Below, piece after piece: positions 1-8,062 of a stretch of 64,000 nt of DNA. The notes under the pieces were generated by a model. That model had not been told where the DNA came from. It did not search any database and saw nothing but the letters and a program-made list of their open reading frames with translations. The stretch comes from Brachybacterium sp. YJGR34 (GTDB lineage Bacteria > Actinomycetota > Actinomycetes > Actinomycetales > Dermabacteraceae): contig NZ_PNFB01000001.1 in assembly GCF_003347015.1 (NCBI RefSeq), positions 124,001-188,000 of the forward strand, read 5' to 3'. The number at the start of each line of letters is the position of its first letter. The first letter of the stretch is position 1. The translations under genes and the position numbers were made by a program.

Positions 1-606
1 CCGGACGGGGTGGGCGGCCAGCCGGGCACCTATCTCTCCCCCGTGCTGGCCTGGGAGAGCGACGGCATCTCGGCCCTCGACCCCAAGCCGCTGTTCCCCT
101 TCGGCCACGGGCTCGGCTACGCCCGCATCGAGTGCTCCGACCTGCAGCTCTCCGCGACCTCGATCCCCGCCGACGGGACGGTCGAGGTCTCGGCGACCGT
201 CACCAACCACTCCGCCCGCGGCGGCAAGGAGGTCGTCCAGCTCTACCTCAGCGACCCCGTGGCCAGCGTGGTGCGGCCGCTGAAGCGACTGGTCGGCTTC
301 GCCAAGGTGGATCTGCCCGCCGGCGCGAGCGCGCGCGTGACCTTCTCGCTGCACGCCGATCGCACCTCCTTCACGGGCGCGGACCTCCGGCGCATCGTCG
401 AGCCGGGGGAGCTGCGCGTGCGCGTGGGCACCTCGAGCGAGGACACGCGGCTGGAGGGGGTCTTCCATGTCCAGGGGCCGACGCGGACGATCCCGCCGGG
501 CGGTGCCGAGCTGCGGACCCCGGTGCAGGTCGCCCCGATCGATGCCCCGGCGCCGGCCGCGCCGCAGGGGGCGACCGTGGGCGCCACGCCGAGCGGGAGG
601 CCCTGA
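1..606 (+). CDS. C-terminal part of a GH3 family beta-glycosidase (5' end outside window)
   Basis: The frame is open from base 1, so only the last 201 residues are seen. Residues 34-40 read FGHGLGY, the hallmark of the end of the GH3 C-terminal (alpha/beta)6 sandwich domain. Residues about 50-150 look like the fibronectin type III-like domain that closes many GH3 enzymes (VSATVTNHSARGGKEVVQLY region). A Pro/Ala-rich tail of some 40 residues follows. The family removes beta-linked glucose or xylose from oligosaccharide ends. The catalytic residues lie outside the window, so substrate cannot be judged. It runs into a shared terminator with the DUF624 gene and lies beside an oligosaccharide importer, which suggests an intracellular role, but a signal peptide cannot be excluded. 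Confidence 0.88.
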   Translation, partial: PDGVGGQPGTYLSPVLAWESDGISALDPKPLFPFGHGLGYARIECSDLQLSATSIPADGTVEVSATVTNHSARGGKEVVQLYLSDPVASVVRPLKRLVGFAKVDLPAGASARVTFSLHADRTSFTGADLRRIVEPGELRVRVGTSSEDTRLEGVFHVQGPTRTIPPGGAELRTPVQVAPIDAPAPAAPQGATVGATPSGRP

Positions 607-621
607 CCACGGATCGACGTG

Positions 622-657
622 GAGCGCCCGGCCGGAGGACCCTCCGGCCGGGCGCTC
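622..657. terminator. Bidirectional terminator between convergent genes
   Basis: A perfect 17-bp inverted repeat (622-638 and 641-657) with only two bases between the arms lies between the GH3 stop and the DUF624 stop; the right arm overlaps the DUF624 stop codon. No T-run follows, as is common in high-GC actinobacteria. Confidence 0.75.
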
Positions 658-1408
658 AGCGCTGCGTGCGGGGAGCCTCGGCGTCGGCGCTCGCGGCCAC
701 GACAGCGGTGGCATCGCTTTCGGCCCCGCCCGGAGCGGCGACGAACTGCTCGGTGATCAGCTGGGCGACAGGCCGCTCGGAGGCCCACAGGGCGAGCGCC
801 AGCAGGGACGCCGCGACCGGGAGCAGGAACTCCCCGACGACGAGGAGGATCCCCAGGGTCAGCACGCCCAGAGAGAGCAGGGCGAGGGTGCTCAGCGGTC
901 GCGTGAGCAGTGTGAAGACGGTCAGACGGTAGACGTCGCGGACGCGGAAGGTGAAGCGGGAGACGATCGACAGTCCACGGAGCAGGATCAGCAGGCTCAG
1001 GCCCCCCAGGACGAGGAGCGTCGCGCGGAGCGCTCCGGCGCCGGCGGGCTCCCACGAGGCGAGCTGGAGGGAGACGAGCGCGAGGAGGGCGAGGAGCGGG
1101 CCCCCGACGCGCAGGCTCTCGAGCACCGTGGCCCGATACCCGCGGAGGTACTGCCGGGCGGGCTCCAGCTCGCCCTCGGGCTCGGCGCGCCAGCGGTGCA
1201 CGGCGTGCAGGGCGGCCGTGGCCGCCGGCAGCAGCGGCAGCGCGGCGAGGACGAACAGCACCGGGCTCAGGGGTCCGGGCTGCAGCAGCAGCCACACCAC
1301 GACCGTCGGCGTCGCGCTCAGCGCGATCATCACGTCGACCACCAGGAACCAGTACAGGCCCTCGGCGATCTCGAGGAAGAAGCCGCGGCGGCGAGAGGCG
1401 GGCGTCAT
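656..1408 (-). CDS. DUF624 (YesL-like) membrane protein
   Basis: 250 residues with about six hydrophobic segments (roughly 16-42, 48-70, 98-118, 125-150, 165-190, 192-213) and the early 'GLYWFLVVDVMIAL...TPTVVVWLLL' type N-terminus of DUF624. Members are often found next to LplABC-type importers for plant oligosaccharides (YesL of Bacillus), but their biochemical role is unknown; the link to sugar uptake is an inference from neighbours. Start chosen at ATG 1408 because an AGGAGGACC Shine-Dalgarno lies directly upstream; a longer in-frame start at 1459 has none. A palindromic operator lies inside its promoter (1458-1487), the same motif as upstream of the nearby lacI gene. Confidence 0.82.
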   Translation of the reverse strand: MTPASRRRGFFLEIAEGLYWFLVVDVMIALSATPTVVVWLLLQPGPLSPVLFVLAALPLLPAATAALHAVHRWRAEPEGELEPARQYLRGYRATVLESLRVGGPLLALLALVSLQLASWEPAGAGALRATLLVLGGLSLLILLRGLSIVSRFTFRVRDVYRLTVFTLLTRPLSTLALLSLGVLTLGILLVVGEFLLPVAASLLALALWASERPVAQLITEQFVAAPGGAESDATAVVAASADAEAPRTQR

Positions 1409-1457
1409 AGGTCCTCCTGGGGTGATGCCGGGCAGGAGCCGGCCGGCGGTGACACCC

Positions 1458-1487
1458 ATCCTGGCCGAAAGTTTCGAGCTCTGTCCA
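1458..1487 (-). promoter_or_regulatory. Promoter of DUF624 gene with embedded LacI-type operator
   Basis: On the minus strand TGGACA (1487-1482) and CAGGAT (1463-1458) are separated by 18 bases. The spacer contains CGAAAGTTTCG (1466-1476), a perfect palindrome about a central base. A repressor bound there would block polymerase directly. The same core recurs before lacI at 5580. Confidence 0.6.
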
Positions 1488-1622
1488 GGGGATGTTGCAG
1501 GACTGTGACCTCTCCGGAGGAGGTCGCATGGTGGCAGGCGTGACGACCCGGGCAGGGTATTGCCAGGTCAGACACGAGAACGAGTATCGCGGTCGGTTCT
1601 CTGGCGTTGCTCAGGGGAATGC

Positions 1623-1651
1623 TTGACCCGGACCACAGTGCCCGCTAGGTT
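1623..1651 (+). promoter_or_regulatory. Promoter of the importer operon
   Basis: TTGACC (1623-1628), 17-base spacer, TAGGTT (1646-1651): a near-ideal vegetative actinobacterial promoter pointing at the solute-binding protein gene. Predicted transcription start near 1657-1658. Confidence 0.6.
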
Positions 1652-1662
1652 GAGCGACAGAA

Positions 1663-1684
1663 CGAAAGCTTGACGAAAATTGCG
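1663..1684. promoter_or_regulatory. Tandem degenerate CGAAA operator sites
   Basis: CGAAAGCTTGA (1663-1673) and CGAAAATTGCG (1674-1684) match the CGAAAGTTTCG core at 8 and 9 of 11 positions and lie just downstream of the predicted start of transcription of the importer operon. Likely weak or cooperative LacI-family binding sites; inference from motif similarity. Confidence 0.4.
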
Positions 1685-1921
1685 GCAACTCGAGCAGCAC
1701 AGTCGCTCGCTCGAGAGCCGCGGTGGACTCCCGTCCTCGGGAGCCCCGGGCCGTCGGCGTCACAGGGTGAGCGCCGGGGGCCGCGGCCTTCCCGGAGGGT
1801 CTCCTCGACCGAGGGGACGCCGAGCTCCCTCGGCTCCCGGAGGCCCCTGCAGCACCGATTCCCCCGCTTCGCCCTTCGCCGCACCATCCGGTCCGGCACC
1901 GAACTCGATGAGGAGACGGCC

Positions 1922-3607
1922 ATGTCGATGCCCCGCCCCTTCCCCTTCACCACCACCCGACGGAGCTTCGTCGGCCTGTCCGCCGCCGCCTTCAGCACCG
2001 TGGCGCTGGCCTCCTGCAGCTCCGGCGGGGCCTCCGGCTCCGGCGAGGACGTGGACCTGGAGACGCAGAACGTCGGCGCGATGGAGGACTACGCGGCCGA
2101 TACCCAGTTCACGGCCACCGAGCCCATGGAGGTCGGCATCCTGTGGACCGACTGGCCCGACGTCCCGGTCGAGGACACCTGGCGGATCTTCGAGCACATC
2201 AAGGAGCTGACGAACGTCGAGCTGACGCTCACGCACATCCCGTTCAGCGATCACACGGAGAAGCGCAGCCTCCTCATCAGCGCCGGCGACGCCCCCACCC
2301 TCATCCCGCTGGTCTACACCGGGGAGGACTCGCCCTTCGTCTCCTCCGGGGCGGTGGTGCCCATGAGCGACTACGTCGAGCACATGCCGAACTTCCAGAA
2401 GTACGTCGAGGAGTGGGAGCTCGGCGAGATGATCGACAACATCAAGCAGGCCGACGGCAAGTACTACATGCTGCCGGGCCTGCAGGAGGTCTCCGTCCCC
2501 GTCTTCAGCCTCGTGGTCCGCAAGGACGTCTTCGACGACGTCGCCGGCGGCGTGCCCACCACCTGGGAGGAGCTGCACGACGCGCTCCTGCTCATCAAGG
2601 AGGAGTACCCCGACTCCACGCCGCTGGCGGACGGCTTCGAGGCCCAGTCGATGCTCAACTACGCCGCCCACGGCTTCGGCACGATCGCCGGCTGGGGCTT
2701 CGGTGACGGTCGGATCGACGGCGACGGCGACGAGCTCGTCTACGCCGCGACCACCGACGGGTACAAGCAGCTGGTCGAGTACTTCCGCACCCTCGTCGAG
2801 GAGGGCCTGCTGGACCGCGAGTCCCTCACCGCCTCGAACGACGGCAGCGGTGCCGCGGGGGTCGACGAGAAGTTCGCGAACGAGCTCTGCTTCGCCGCCT
2901 CCGGCTCCTCCGGCACCGCGATCGAGTTCGCCCAGGCGCTGAACGAGACCGTCGGTGAGGGGAACTTCGAGGTGACCCTCATCCCGCCGCCGGCGGGCAT
3001 CGCCGGCGAGGTGGTCGAGCCGCGGAACTTCTGGCACGGCTTCATGCTCAGCTCCTCGATCCTGGAGTCGGAGAACTTCCTGGCCACGCTGCAGTTCGTC
3101 GACTGGCTCTACTTCAACCCCGAGGCGCGCGAGATGCTGCGCTGGGGCGAGAGGGACGTGAACTACACCAAGGCCGAGGACGGCACCATCGAGCTGATGG
3201 ACGAGTTCTCGCTGGACGACATGTCGATCAACTCCGGCGCGGAGACCGATATCAAGATCGACCTGGGGTTCTCCACCTTCCCGTCGGAGTCCACCGAGTC
3301 CCGCGCGCTCAAGGAGTCCTACAACACCCCCGCCTTCGTCCAGTACATCGACGACGTGCTCACCACGCGCACCCCGCGCGACCCGATCCCCCCGGCACCG
3401 CTGGACCAGACGGAGCTCGAGCAGGCCTCGCTCATGGCGACGCCGCTCAAGGATGCCGTGGACACGGCGACGCTGCAGTTCATCATGGGCGAGCGCGACA
3501 TGGAGGAGTGGGACGCCTTCCTCGGCGAGCTCGACGCCGCCGGCCTGCCCCGCTACATGGAGCTGATCAACGGCGCCCGCCAGCGCTTCGTCGAGGCGAA
3601 CGGATGA
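1922..3607 (+). CDS. Extracellular solute-binding lipoprotein of an LplA-type oligosaccharide ABC importer
   Basis: 561 residues. The N-terminus has a twin-arginine-like TRRSF motif (R13-R14), a hydrophobic stretch and the lipobox L29-A30-S31-C32, so the protein should be exported and lipid-anchored. The rest is a large family 1 binding protein of the LipO/LplA kind (500-560 residues), typical of importers for longer plant-derived oligosaccharides. Start at ATG 1922 is supported by GAGGAGA eight bases upstream; the frame is open further upstream but without signal-peptide logic. Two permease genes follow at 37 bases and with overlap; no ATPase is present, as is usual for this group, which borrows a shared MsmK/MsiK-type ATPase. 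The substrate is not readable from the sequence. Confidence 0.88.
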   Translation: MSMPRPFPFTTTRRSFVGLSAAAFSTVALASCSSGGASGSGEDVDLETQNVGAMEDYAADTQFTATEPMEVGILWTDWPDVPVEDTWRIFEHIKELTNVELTLTHIPFSDHTEKRSLLISAGDAPTLIPLVYTGEDSPFVSSGAVVPMSDYVEHMPNFQKYVEEWELGEMIDNIKQADGKYYMLPGLQEVSVPVFSLVVRKDVFDDVAGGVPTTWEELHDALLLIKEEYPDSTPLADGFEAQSMLNYAAHGFGTIAGWGFGDGRIDGDGDELVYAATTDGYKQLVEYFRTLVEEGLLDRESLTASNDGSGAAGVDEKFANELCFAASGSSGTAIEFAQALNETVGEGNFEVTLIPPPAGIAGEVVEPRNFWHGFMLSSSILESENFLATLQFVDWLYFNPEAREMLRWGERDVNYTKAEDGTIELMDEFSLDDMSINSGAETDIKIDLGFSTFPSESTESRALKESYNTPAFVQYIDDVLTTRTPRDPIPPAPLDQTELEQASLMATPLKDAVDTATLQFIMGERDMEEWDAFLGELDAAGLPRYMELINGARQRFVEANG

Positions 3608-3644
3608 GCGCCCACCCCGCGGCGCCCGGGAGGGAGGTGCGCCC

Positions 3645-4616
3645 ATGACCACGACGGAGACGACGCCGACCCCCGCGGCGACGTCACGCTCGCGGCCGGC
3701 CCTGACGCGCCGGCCAGGCGGGTGGCGACGTGCCCTCAAGCGCGACTGGCCGCTGTACTCCCTGGCCGTCGCGCCGCTGATCTTCCTCGCGATCTTCCGC
3801 TACATCCCCATGCTCGGGAATGTCATCGCGTTCCGGCGCTTCCAGCCGGGCGGGAGCATCTTCGGCGAGGAATGGGTGGGGATGCTCTACGTGGACATGT
3901 TCATCCACGACCCCGCCTTCTGGCACGTGTTCGCGAACACCGCGATCATCGGCGGGCTGACCCTGGTGGTCTGCTTCCCGCTGCCGATCATCCTCGCGCT
4001 CATGCTCAACGAGGTGCGCCGCACCCACTTCAAGCGGGTCGTCCAGTCGATCAGCTATCTGCCGCACTTCCTGTCGGTCGTGATCGTGGTGGGCATGGTC
4101 TATCAGCTGCTCTCCCTGCACGGCACGGTGAACCAGATCGTCGAGGCCTTCGGCGGGGACCCCGTCCTCTTCCTCCAGCGCCCCGAATGGTTCCGCTTCA
4201 TCTATGTGGCCTCCGAGGCCTGGCAGACGGTGGGCTGGGGCACGATCCTGTACCTCGCGGCGCTCACCGCGGTGGACGACGCCCTCTACGAGGCGGCGCG
4301 GATCGACGGGGCGAACCGCTGGCAGCAGACCTGGCACGTGACGATCCCGGGGATCCGGCCCACGATGGTCACCCTGCTGATCCTCAACATCGGCAACTTC
4401 CTCAACGTCGGGTTCGAGAAGGTCCTGCTGCTGTACAACCCCATGACCTATGAGACGGCGGACGTCATCTCGACCTACCTGTACCGGGTGGGCCTGGTGT
4501 CGAACAATCTCAGCTATGCGGCGGCCATCGGCCTCTTCCAGGCGATCATCGGATTCGCCATGGTCATGACCGCCAACTACATCTCGAAGCGATTGGTGGG
4601 GACGAGCCTGTGGTGA
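3645..4616 (+). CDS. Sugar ABC importer permease, LplB type
   Basis: 323 residues with six predicted membrane spans and the EAA loop of binding-protein-dependent permeases at about residues 216-236 (EAARIDGANRWQ, ending in IPGI), which contacts the ATPase. A cytoplasmic N-terminal extension of about 35 basic residues precedes the first span. ATG 3645 follows a GGAGG eight bases upstream. It overlaps the next permease gene by seven bases, implying coupled translation and a heterodimeric membrane channel. Known family role: moving oligosaccharides delivered by the neighbouring lipoprotein into the cell. Confidence 0.9.
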   Translation: MTTTETTPTPAATSRSRPALTRRPGGWRRALKRDWPLYSLAVAPLIFLAIFRYIPMLGNVIAFRRFQPGGSIFGEEWVGMLYVDMFIHDPAFWHVFANTAIIGGLTLVVCFPLPIILALMLNEVRRTHFKRVVQSISYLPHFLSVVIVVGMVYQLLSLHGTVNQIVEAFGGDPVLFLQRPEWFRFIYVASEAWQTVGWGTILYLAALTAVDDALYEAARIDGANRWQQTWHVTIPGIRPTMVTLLILNIGNFLNVGFEKVLLLYNPMTYETADVISTYLYRVGLVSNNLSYAAAIGLFQAIIGFAMVMTANYISKRLVGTSLW

Positions 4617-5551
4617 TCGATGCGATGGCGCAGGACGCGCCCCGGCGGGCGCCGGTGACGCCCAAGGGCTCCAGGATCAAGGACTCCACCGCGTACAAGG
4701 TGTTCACGGTGGTCAACACCGTCGCGCTGCTGCTGCTGTGCGCGACGATGCTCTACCCGTTCCTCATGCTGCTCGCGCAGTCCTTCAGCTCGGCGGCGGC
4801 GATCAACGCCGGCCAGGTGAACCTCCTGCCGGTGGATGTCAACCTGGACACCTATCGGGCGGTCGCGAACAACGGGGCCTTCTGGCGCAGCTACGGCAAC
4901 ACCGTGGTGTACACGGTCATCGGCACCGCGATCGCGATGACGCTGACCACGACCTACGCCTTCGTGCTGTCGAAGAAGCACCTGCGGGGGCGCGGTCTCC
5001 TCATCGGGATCGCGGTGTTCACGATGTTCTTCAACGGCGGCATCGTGCCCAACTACGTACTCATCTCCTCGCTGGGGATGAAGAACACGATGTGGGCGGT
5101 GATCCTGCCGCCGGCGCTGTCGGTGTTCAACCTGCTGGTCATGAAGGCCTTCTTCGAGAACCTCCCGACGGAGCTCGAGGAGGCGGCGCACATCGACGGG
5201 CTCACCTGGTTCGGCATCTTCTTCCGGATCGTGCTGCCGCTGTCCAAGGCGGTCATCGCGACGATGGTGCTCTTCTACTCGGTGCAGTACTGGAACGACT
5301 GGTTCGGGGCGTTCCTCTATCTCACCGAGACGGACCTGTTCCCGGTGACGCTGTTCCTGCGGAACCTCATCGCGGGCGCCTCGACGGCGGCCTCCGAGGG
5401 GGCGGCGGCCTCCGGCGGCAGCGCCGCCGATCTCAACGCGAACATCCAGTCCGTGACGATGATCCTGATCCTGATCCCCATCCTGTGCGTGTATCCGTTC
5501 GTGCAGCGGTACTTCGTCTCGGGGATCATGCTCGGCTCGGTCAAGGGCTGA
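4610..5551 (+). CDS. Sugar ABC importer permease, LplC/YtcP type
   Basis: 313 residues, six predicted spans, EAA loop at about residues 190-210 (EEAAHIDGLTWFGIFFRIVLPL). The start GTG 4610 lies inside the end of the upstream permease; ATG 4625 is an alternative with a weaker ribosome site. A Ser/Ala/Gly-rich insertion near residues 255-280 lies before the last span. With the preceding permease it should form the heteromeric channel for oligosaccharides. The operon appears to end here or to run on to lacI, which has its own promoter. Confidence 0.9.
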   Translation: MVIDAMAQDAPRRAPVTPKGSRIKDSTAYKVFTVVNTVALLLLCATMLYPFLMLLAQSFSSAAAINAGQVNLLPVDVNLDTYRAVANNGAFWRSYGNTVVYTVIGTAIAMTLTTTYAFVLSKKHLRGRGLLIGIAVFTMFFNGGIVPNYVLISSLGMKNTMWAVILPPALSVFNLLVMKAFFENLPTELEEAAHIDGLTWFGIFFRIVLPLSKAVIATMVLFYSVQYWNDWFGAFLYLTETDLFPVTLFLRNLIAGASTAASEGAAASGGSAADLNANIQSVTMILILIPILCVYPFVQRYFVSGIMLGSVKG

Positions 5552-5575
5552 ACCGGCTGACGCGACCGACGGTCG

Positions 5576-5600
5576 GTCACGAAAGTTTCTGGACTAGGCT
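5576..5600 (+). promoter_or_regulatory. lacI promoter with embedded operator
   Basis: A -10 box TAGGCT (5595-5600) is preceded by a pseudo-palindrome centred on 5585: seven of nine arm positions pair (5576-5594), with the core CGAAAGTTTC at 5580-5589. No clear -35. The dyad GACCGA/TCGGTC (5564-5578) just upstream may end the permease transcript. The layout fits autoregulation by the downstream LacI protein. Confidence 0.5.
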
Positions 5601-5672
5601 GGAGCGCGACCGGACGTGCGCTCCGGCCGTGCCCTCGTGCGCGTGCCGAGGGCGGGAGGACGAGGTGAGGTG

Positions 5673-6707
5673 ATGGCGATGAGCGAGCCGGGTGGGACGC
5701 AGAACCGCGTCACCCTCAAGGACGTCGCGGAGCGGGCCGGGGTCTCCATGGCCACCGCGTCCAAGGTGATGAACGGGCGGGCCGACGTCCGCGACAGCAC
5801 GCGAGCCACCGTCTCCGAGGCGGCCAGCGAGCTGGGATACCAGCCCAAGCGCCGGGAGGAGGACCGGCGGCGTGCCGTGCTCATCCACTTCGACACCCTC
5901 ACCAGCCCCTACTCCCTGCAGGTGCTCGAAGGGGCGGAGAAGGCGGCGCACCGGGCGGACGTGGACCTCGTCGTCGTCAGCGGCGACCAGACCTCCGAGG
6001 GCGTCTCGCGGGCGTGGATGGTGGAGGCCGCCTCCCGCGGCGTCGAGGGGGTCGTCCTCGTCACCACCCCGATCAACGCCCGCCATGCCCGCTGGAGCCG
6101 CGACCTCTCGCTGCCGCTGATCGCCATCGACCCCGTCACCGTCGAGCCGGACGTCCAGGGCATCGTCACGATCTCCGCCACCAACTGGGAGGGCGGCAGC
6201 ACCGCCGTCCAGCACCTGGTGGACCTGGGGCACCGCCGGATCGGGGTGCTCGCAGGGCCGGACGACTCCGTCCCCGCCCGGCAGCGCCTCCACGGATACC
6301 ACTCCGCCCTCGGCCAGGCCGGGATCCGCCCCGAGCGGGCCCTCATCGAGCACGGCAACTTCTCCTACGAGGACGGTCAGAGCGGTGCCGAGCGCCTGCT
6401 GGCGCTGCCCGAGCCGCCCACGGCGATCTTCGCCGTCGCGGACACCCTCGCCGTCGGCGCGCTGCGCGCCGCCCGGCAGCGCCGGATCGAGATCCCCGAG
6501 CAGCTCAGCGTGGTCAGCTTCGACGACACGATGATCGCGCAGTGGACGCACCCGCAGCTCACGGCCGTGCGGCAGCCGCTGTTCTCCATGGGGCAGGTCG
6601 CCATCGAGCGGGTCCTGGCCCTGTCCTCGGACGCGGGGCTGTTCGCCCATCCCTTCAAGCTCGAGACCCACCTCATCGAGCGCGAGTCGACGGCCCCGCC
6701 GGCCTGA
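5673..6707 (+). CDS. LacI-family transcriptional repressor of the oligosaccharide importer locus
   Basis: 344 residues. Residues 13-34 (VTLKDVAERAGVSMATASKVMN) form the classical LacI helix-turn-helix, followed by a hinge ending near YQP and a periplasmic-binding-protein-like effector domain with the usual 'S-x-x-D-x-L-A-x-G' and 'S-F-D-D' type motifs near the C-terminal half. Start ATG 5673 lies after GAGGTGA; GTG 5670 or ATG 5679 are possible. Its operator is probably the CGAAAGTTTC palindrome present in its own promoter, upstream of the DUF624 gene and, degenerate, at the importer promoter. From memory, an inverted GAAA-n-TTTC element has been reported at actinomycete xylanase/xylosidase genes, which would hint at xylo-oligosaccharides as inducer; this needs confirmation. 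Confidence 0.9.
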   Translation: MAMSEPGGTQNRVTLKDVAERAGVSMATASKVMNGRADVRDSTRATVSEAASELGYQPKRREEDRRRAVLIHFDTLTSPYSLQVLEGAEKAAHRADVDLVVVSGDQTSEGVSRAWMVEAASRGVEGVVLVTTPINARHARWSRDLSLPLIAIDPVTVEPDVQGIVTISATNWEGGSTAVQHLVDLGHRRIGVLAGPDDSVPARQRLHGYHSALGQAGIRPERALIEHGNFSYEDGQSGAERLLALPEPPTAIFAVADTLAVGALRAARQRRIEIPEQLSVVSFDDTMIAQWTHPQLTAVRQPLFSMGQVAIERVLALSSDAGLFAHPFKLETHLIERESTAPPA

Positions 6708-6729
6708 TCCGCGTGATGGCCCGCCGCGC

Positions 6730-7893
6730 TCAGCGCAGGCGCGGGATCCAGGCGCCGGGATCCTCGAACACCGGCTGCAGGGCGGCGCGCGCCGCCCCGT
6801 GCAGGGCCGGGTCCGCGAGGCCGTCGGAGCGTTCGATCGCGATCGGTCCGATGTCCGCCGCGAGGGCGTGGGCCTCGACGGTCTCCCGGACCACCGGGGC
6901 GATCTCCTCGGCGATCGGGGAGAGGTAGCCCGAGAGCACCACGGTGGACAGGTCCAGGACGTTCAGCGCGTTCGCGATCGCGATCCCGAGGCTGCGGCCG
7001 ATGGTGCCGATCACCTCGGTGCGCGAGGCGCTGCGGGCCAGGGCGTCCACGAGGCCCTCGAGGGGGACCTCGGGGCCCAGCCCGGCCTGGCTGCGCAGGG
7101 CGTGCGCGGAGATATAGGCCTCGAGGCAGCCGCGCCGGCCGCAGCGGCACAGCGCACCCCCGGGGGCGACCACCGTGTGCCCGAACTCGCCCGCCCAGCC
7201 GTGCAGGCCGTCCAGGAGCGTGCCGCCCAGCACCACGGCGCCGCCCACGCCCGTCGAGCCGCGCACGTAGACGAAGGACTCGCCGGGCCGGTGGTCGATC
7301 TCGGTGAGCACCGAGAGCCGGTTGTCGTTCTGGGCGCGGACGCCCACTCCGGCCAGCTCCTCACGCTCCGCGAGCGCGCGCAGGAAGGGGACGTCGACCC
7401 AGCCCAGGTTCGGTGCCGAGAGCACCCGCCCGTCCCCGGGGGAGATACGGCCGGGCACCGCGGCGACCACCCCGGTCAGGGGCAGGCGGGGCACCTGGGC
7501 GCGCAGCGCGGCCACGAGCTCGGCGCACTGCGCGACGACCTCCGCGGGGCGCTGCGCGGCGACATCCGCCCGGACCTCGCGCCGGGCGATCTCCCGGCCG
7601 GCCAGGTCGGTGCCCAGGCAGGAGAGGCGGTCGGCGGCGATCTCGAGCCCGATCGCGAGCAGGGTCCCCTCGGCCGGCTGCAGCGGGACCATCGGCCGTC
7701 CGGTGCCTCCGGAGAGGGGCGTGCCCTCCTGGACGAGCTCGGCGTCGATGAGCTCCTCGACCAGCTTCGACACGGTGGGTTTGGTGAGCCCGGTGAGCTT
7801 CGCCAGGCCTGCGCGGGAGGTGGGCGCCGAGGAGGTCGCGAGGGCGCGGAGGATCGCGGAGAGGTTGTGCTCTCGCAGATGGGTGGACTGCAT
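6730..7893 (-). CDS. xylR: XylR, ROK-family repressor of xylose catabolism
   Basis: 387 residues. An N-terminal winged helix-turn-helix (about 1-65) is followed by an ASKHA sugar-kinase-like domain with the ROK landmarks [13 protein letters not shown] (about 212-224), GEFGHT and the zinc ligand motif C-x-C-G-x-x-G-C-x-E (about 248-258). Start ATG 7893 has an AGGAG seven bases upstream; the frame remains open beyond it but crosses the promoter region. It diverges from xylA, and a perfect inverted repeat between the genes (7959-7979) is its evident operator. Expected role: represses xylAB until D-xylose is bound. Confidence 0.9.
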   Translation of the reverse strand: MQSTHLREHNLSAILRALATSSAPTSRAGLAKLTGLTKPTVSKLVEELIDAELVQEGTPLSGGTGRPMVPLQPAEGTLLAIGLEIAADRLSCLGTDLAGREIARREVRADVAAQRPAEVVAQCAELVAALRAQVPRLPLTGVVAAVPGRISPGDGRVLSAPNLGWVDVPFLRALAEREELAGVGVRAQNDNRLSVLTEIDHRPGESFVYVRGSTGVGGAVVLGGTLLDGLHGWAGEFGHTVVAPGGALCRCGRRGCLEAYISAHALRSQAGLGPEVPLEGLVDALARSASRTEVIGTIGRSLGIAIANALNVLDLSTVVLSGYLSPIAEEIAPVVRETVEAHALAADIGPIAIERSDGLADPALHGAARAALQPVFEDPGAWIPRLR

Positions 7894-7958
7894 CGGGACT
7901 CCTGACGCCGAGGGGGATCGACCCGTCGGGCTGTGCAGGACAGGGTGGCACGTCCCGG

Positions 7959-7979
7959 TTAGTAACGGAAACTTACTAA
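7959..7979. promoter_or_regulatory. XylR operator between xylR and xylA
   Basis: TTAGTAA (7959-7965), seven-base spacer, TTACTAA (7973-7979): perfect 7-bp arms, unusually A/T-rich for this DNA and similar in style to XylR (ROK) operators of other Gram-positives. A -10 box TAGGCT at 7986-7991 would place the operator between about -39 and -19 of the xylA promoter. Confidence 0.75.
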
Positions 7980-8062
7980 GGGTGCTAGGCTCGGTGGCGA
8001 CCCTGGCACACCACCAGCCGCGGGCACCGCCCGCGCGATCCTCCGACGAAGGAGTGCACACC

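Larger units (their letters stand above)
1409..1921. other. Divergent regulatory region between the DUF624 gene and the importer operon
   Basis: About 510 bases without a supported gene. It holds the leftward promoter and operator (1458-1487), a 6-bp-arm dyad GAGAAC/GTTCTC (1576-1601), the rightward promoter (1623-1651), operator-like words just after the start of transcription (1663-1684) and a leader of about 265 bases before the binding-protein ATG. The leader contains several GC-rich self-complementary words but I recognise no riboswitch. Confidence 0.6.

Noticed and set aside
1657..1921. Riboswitch in the 265-base leader of the importer operon
   Set aside because: Several GC-rich stems are possible, but no known riboswitch core was recognised; any long GC-rich leader folds.
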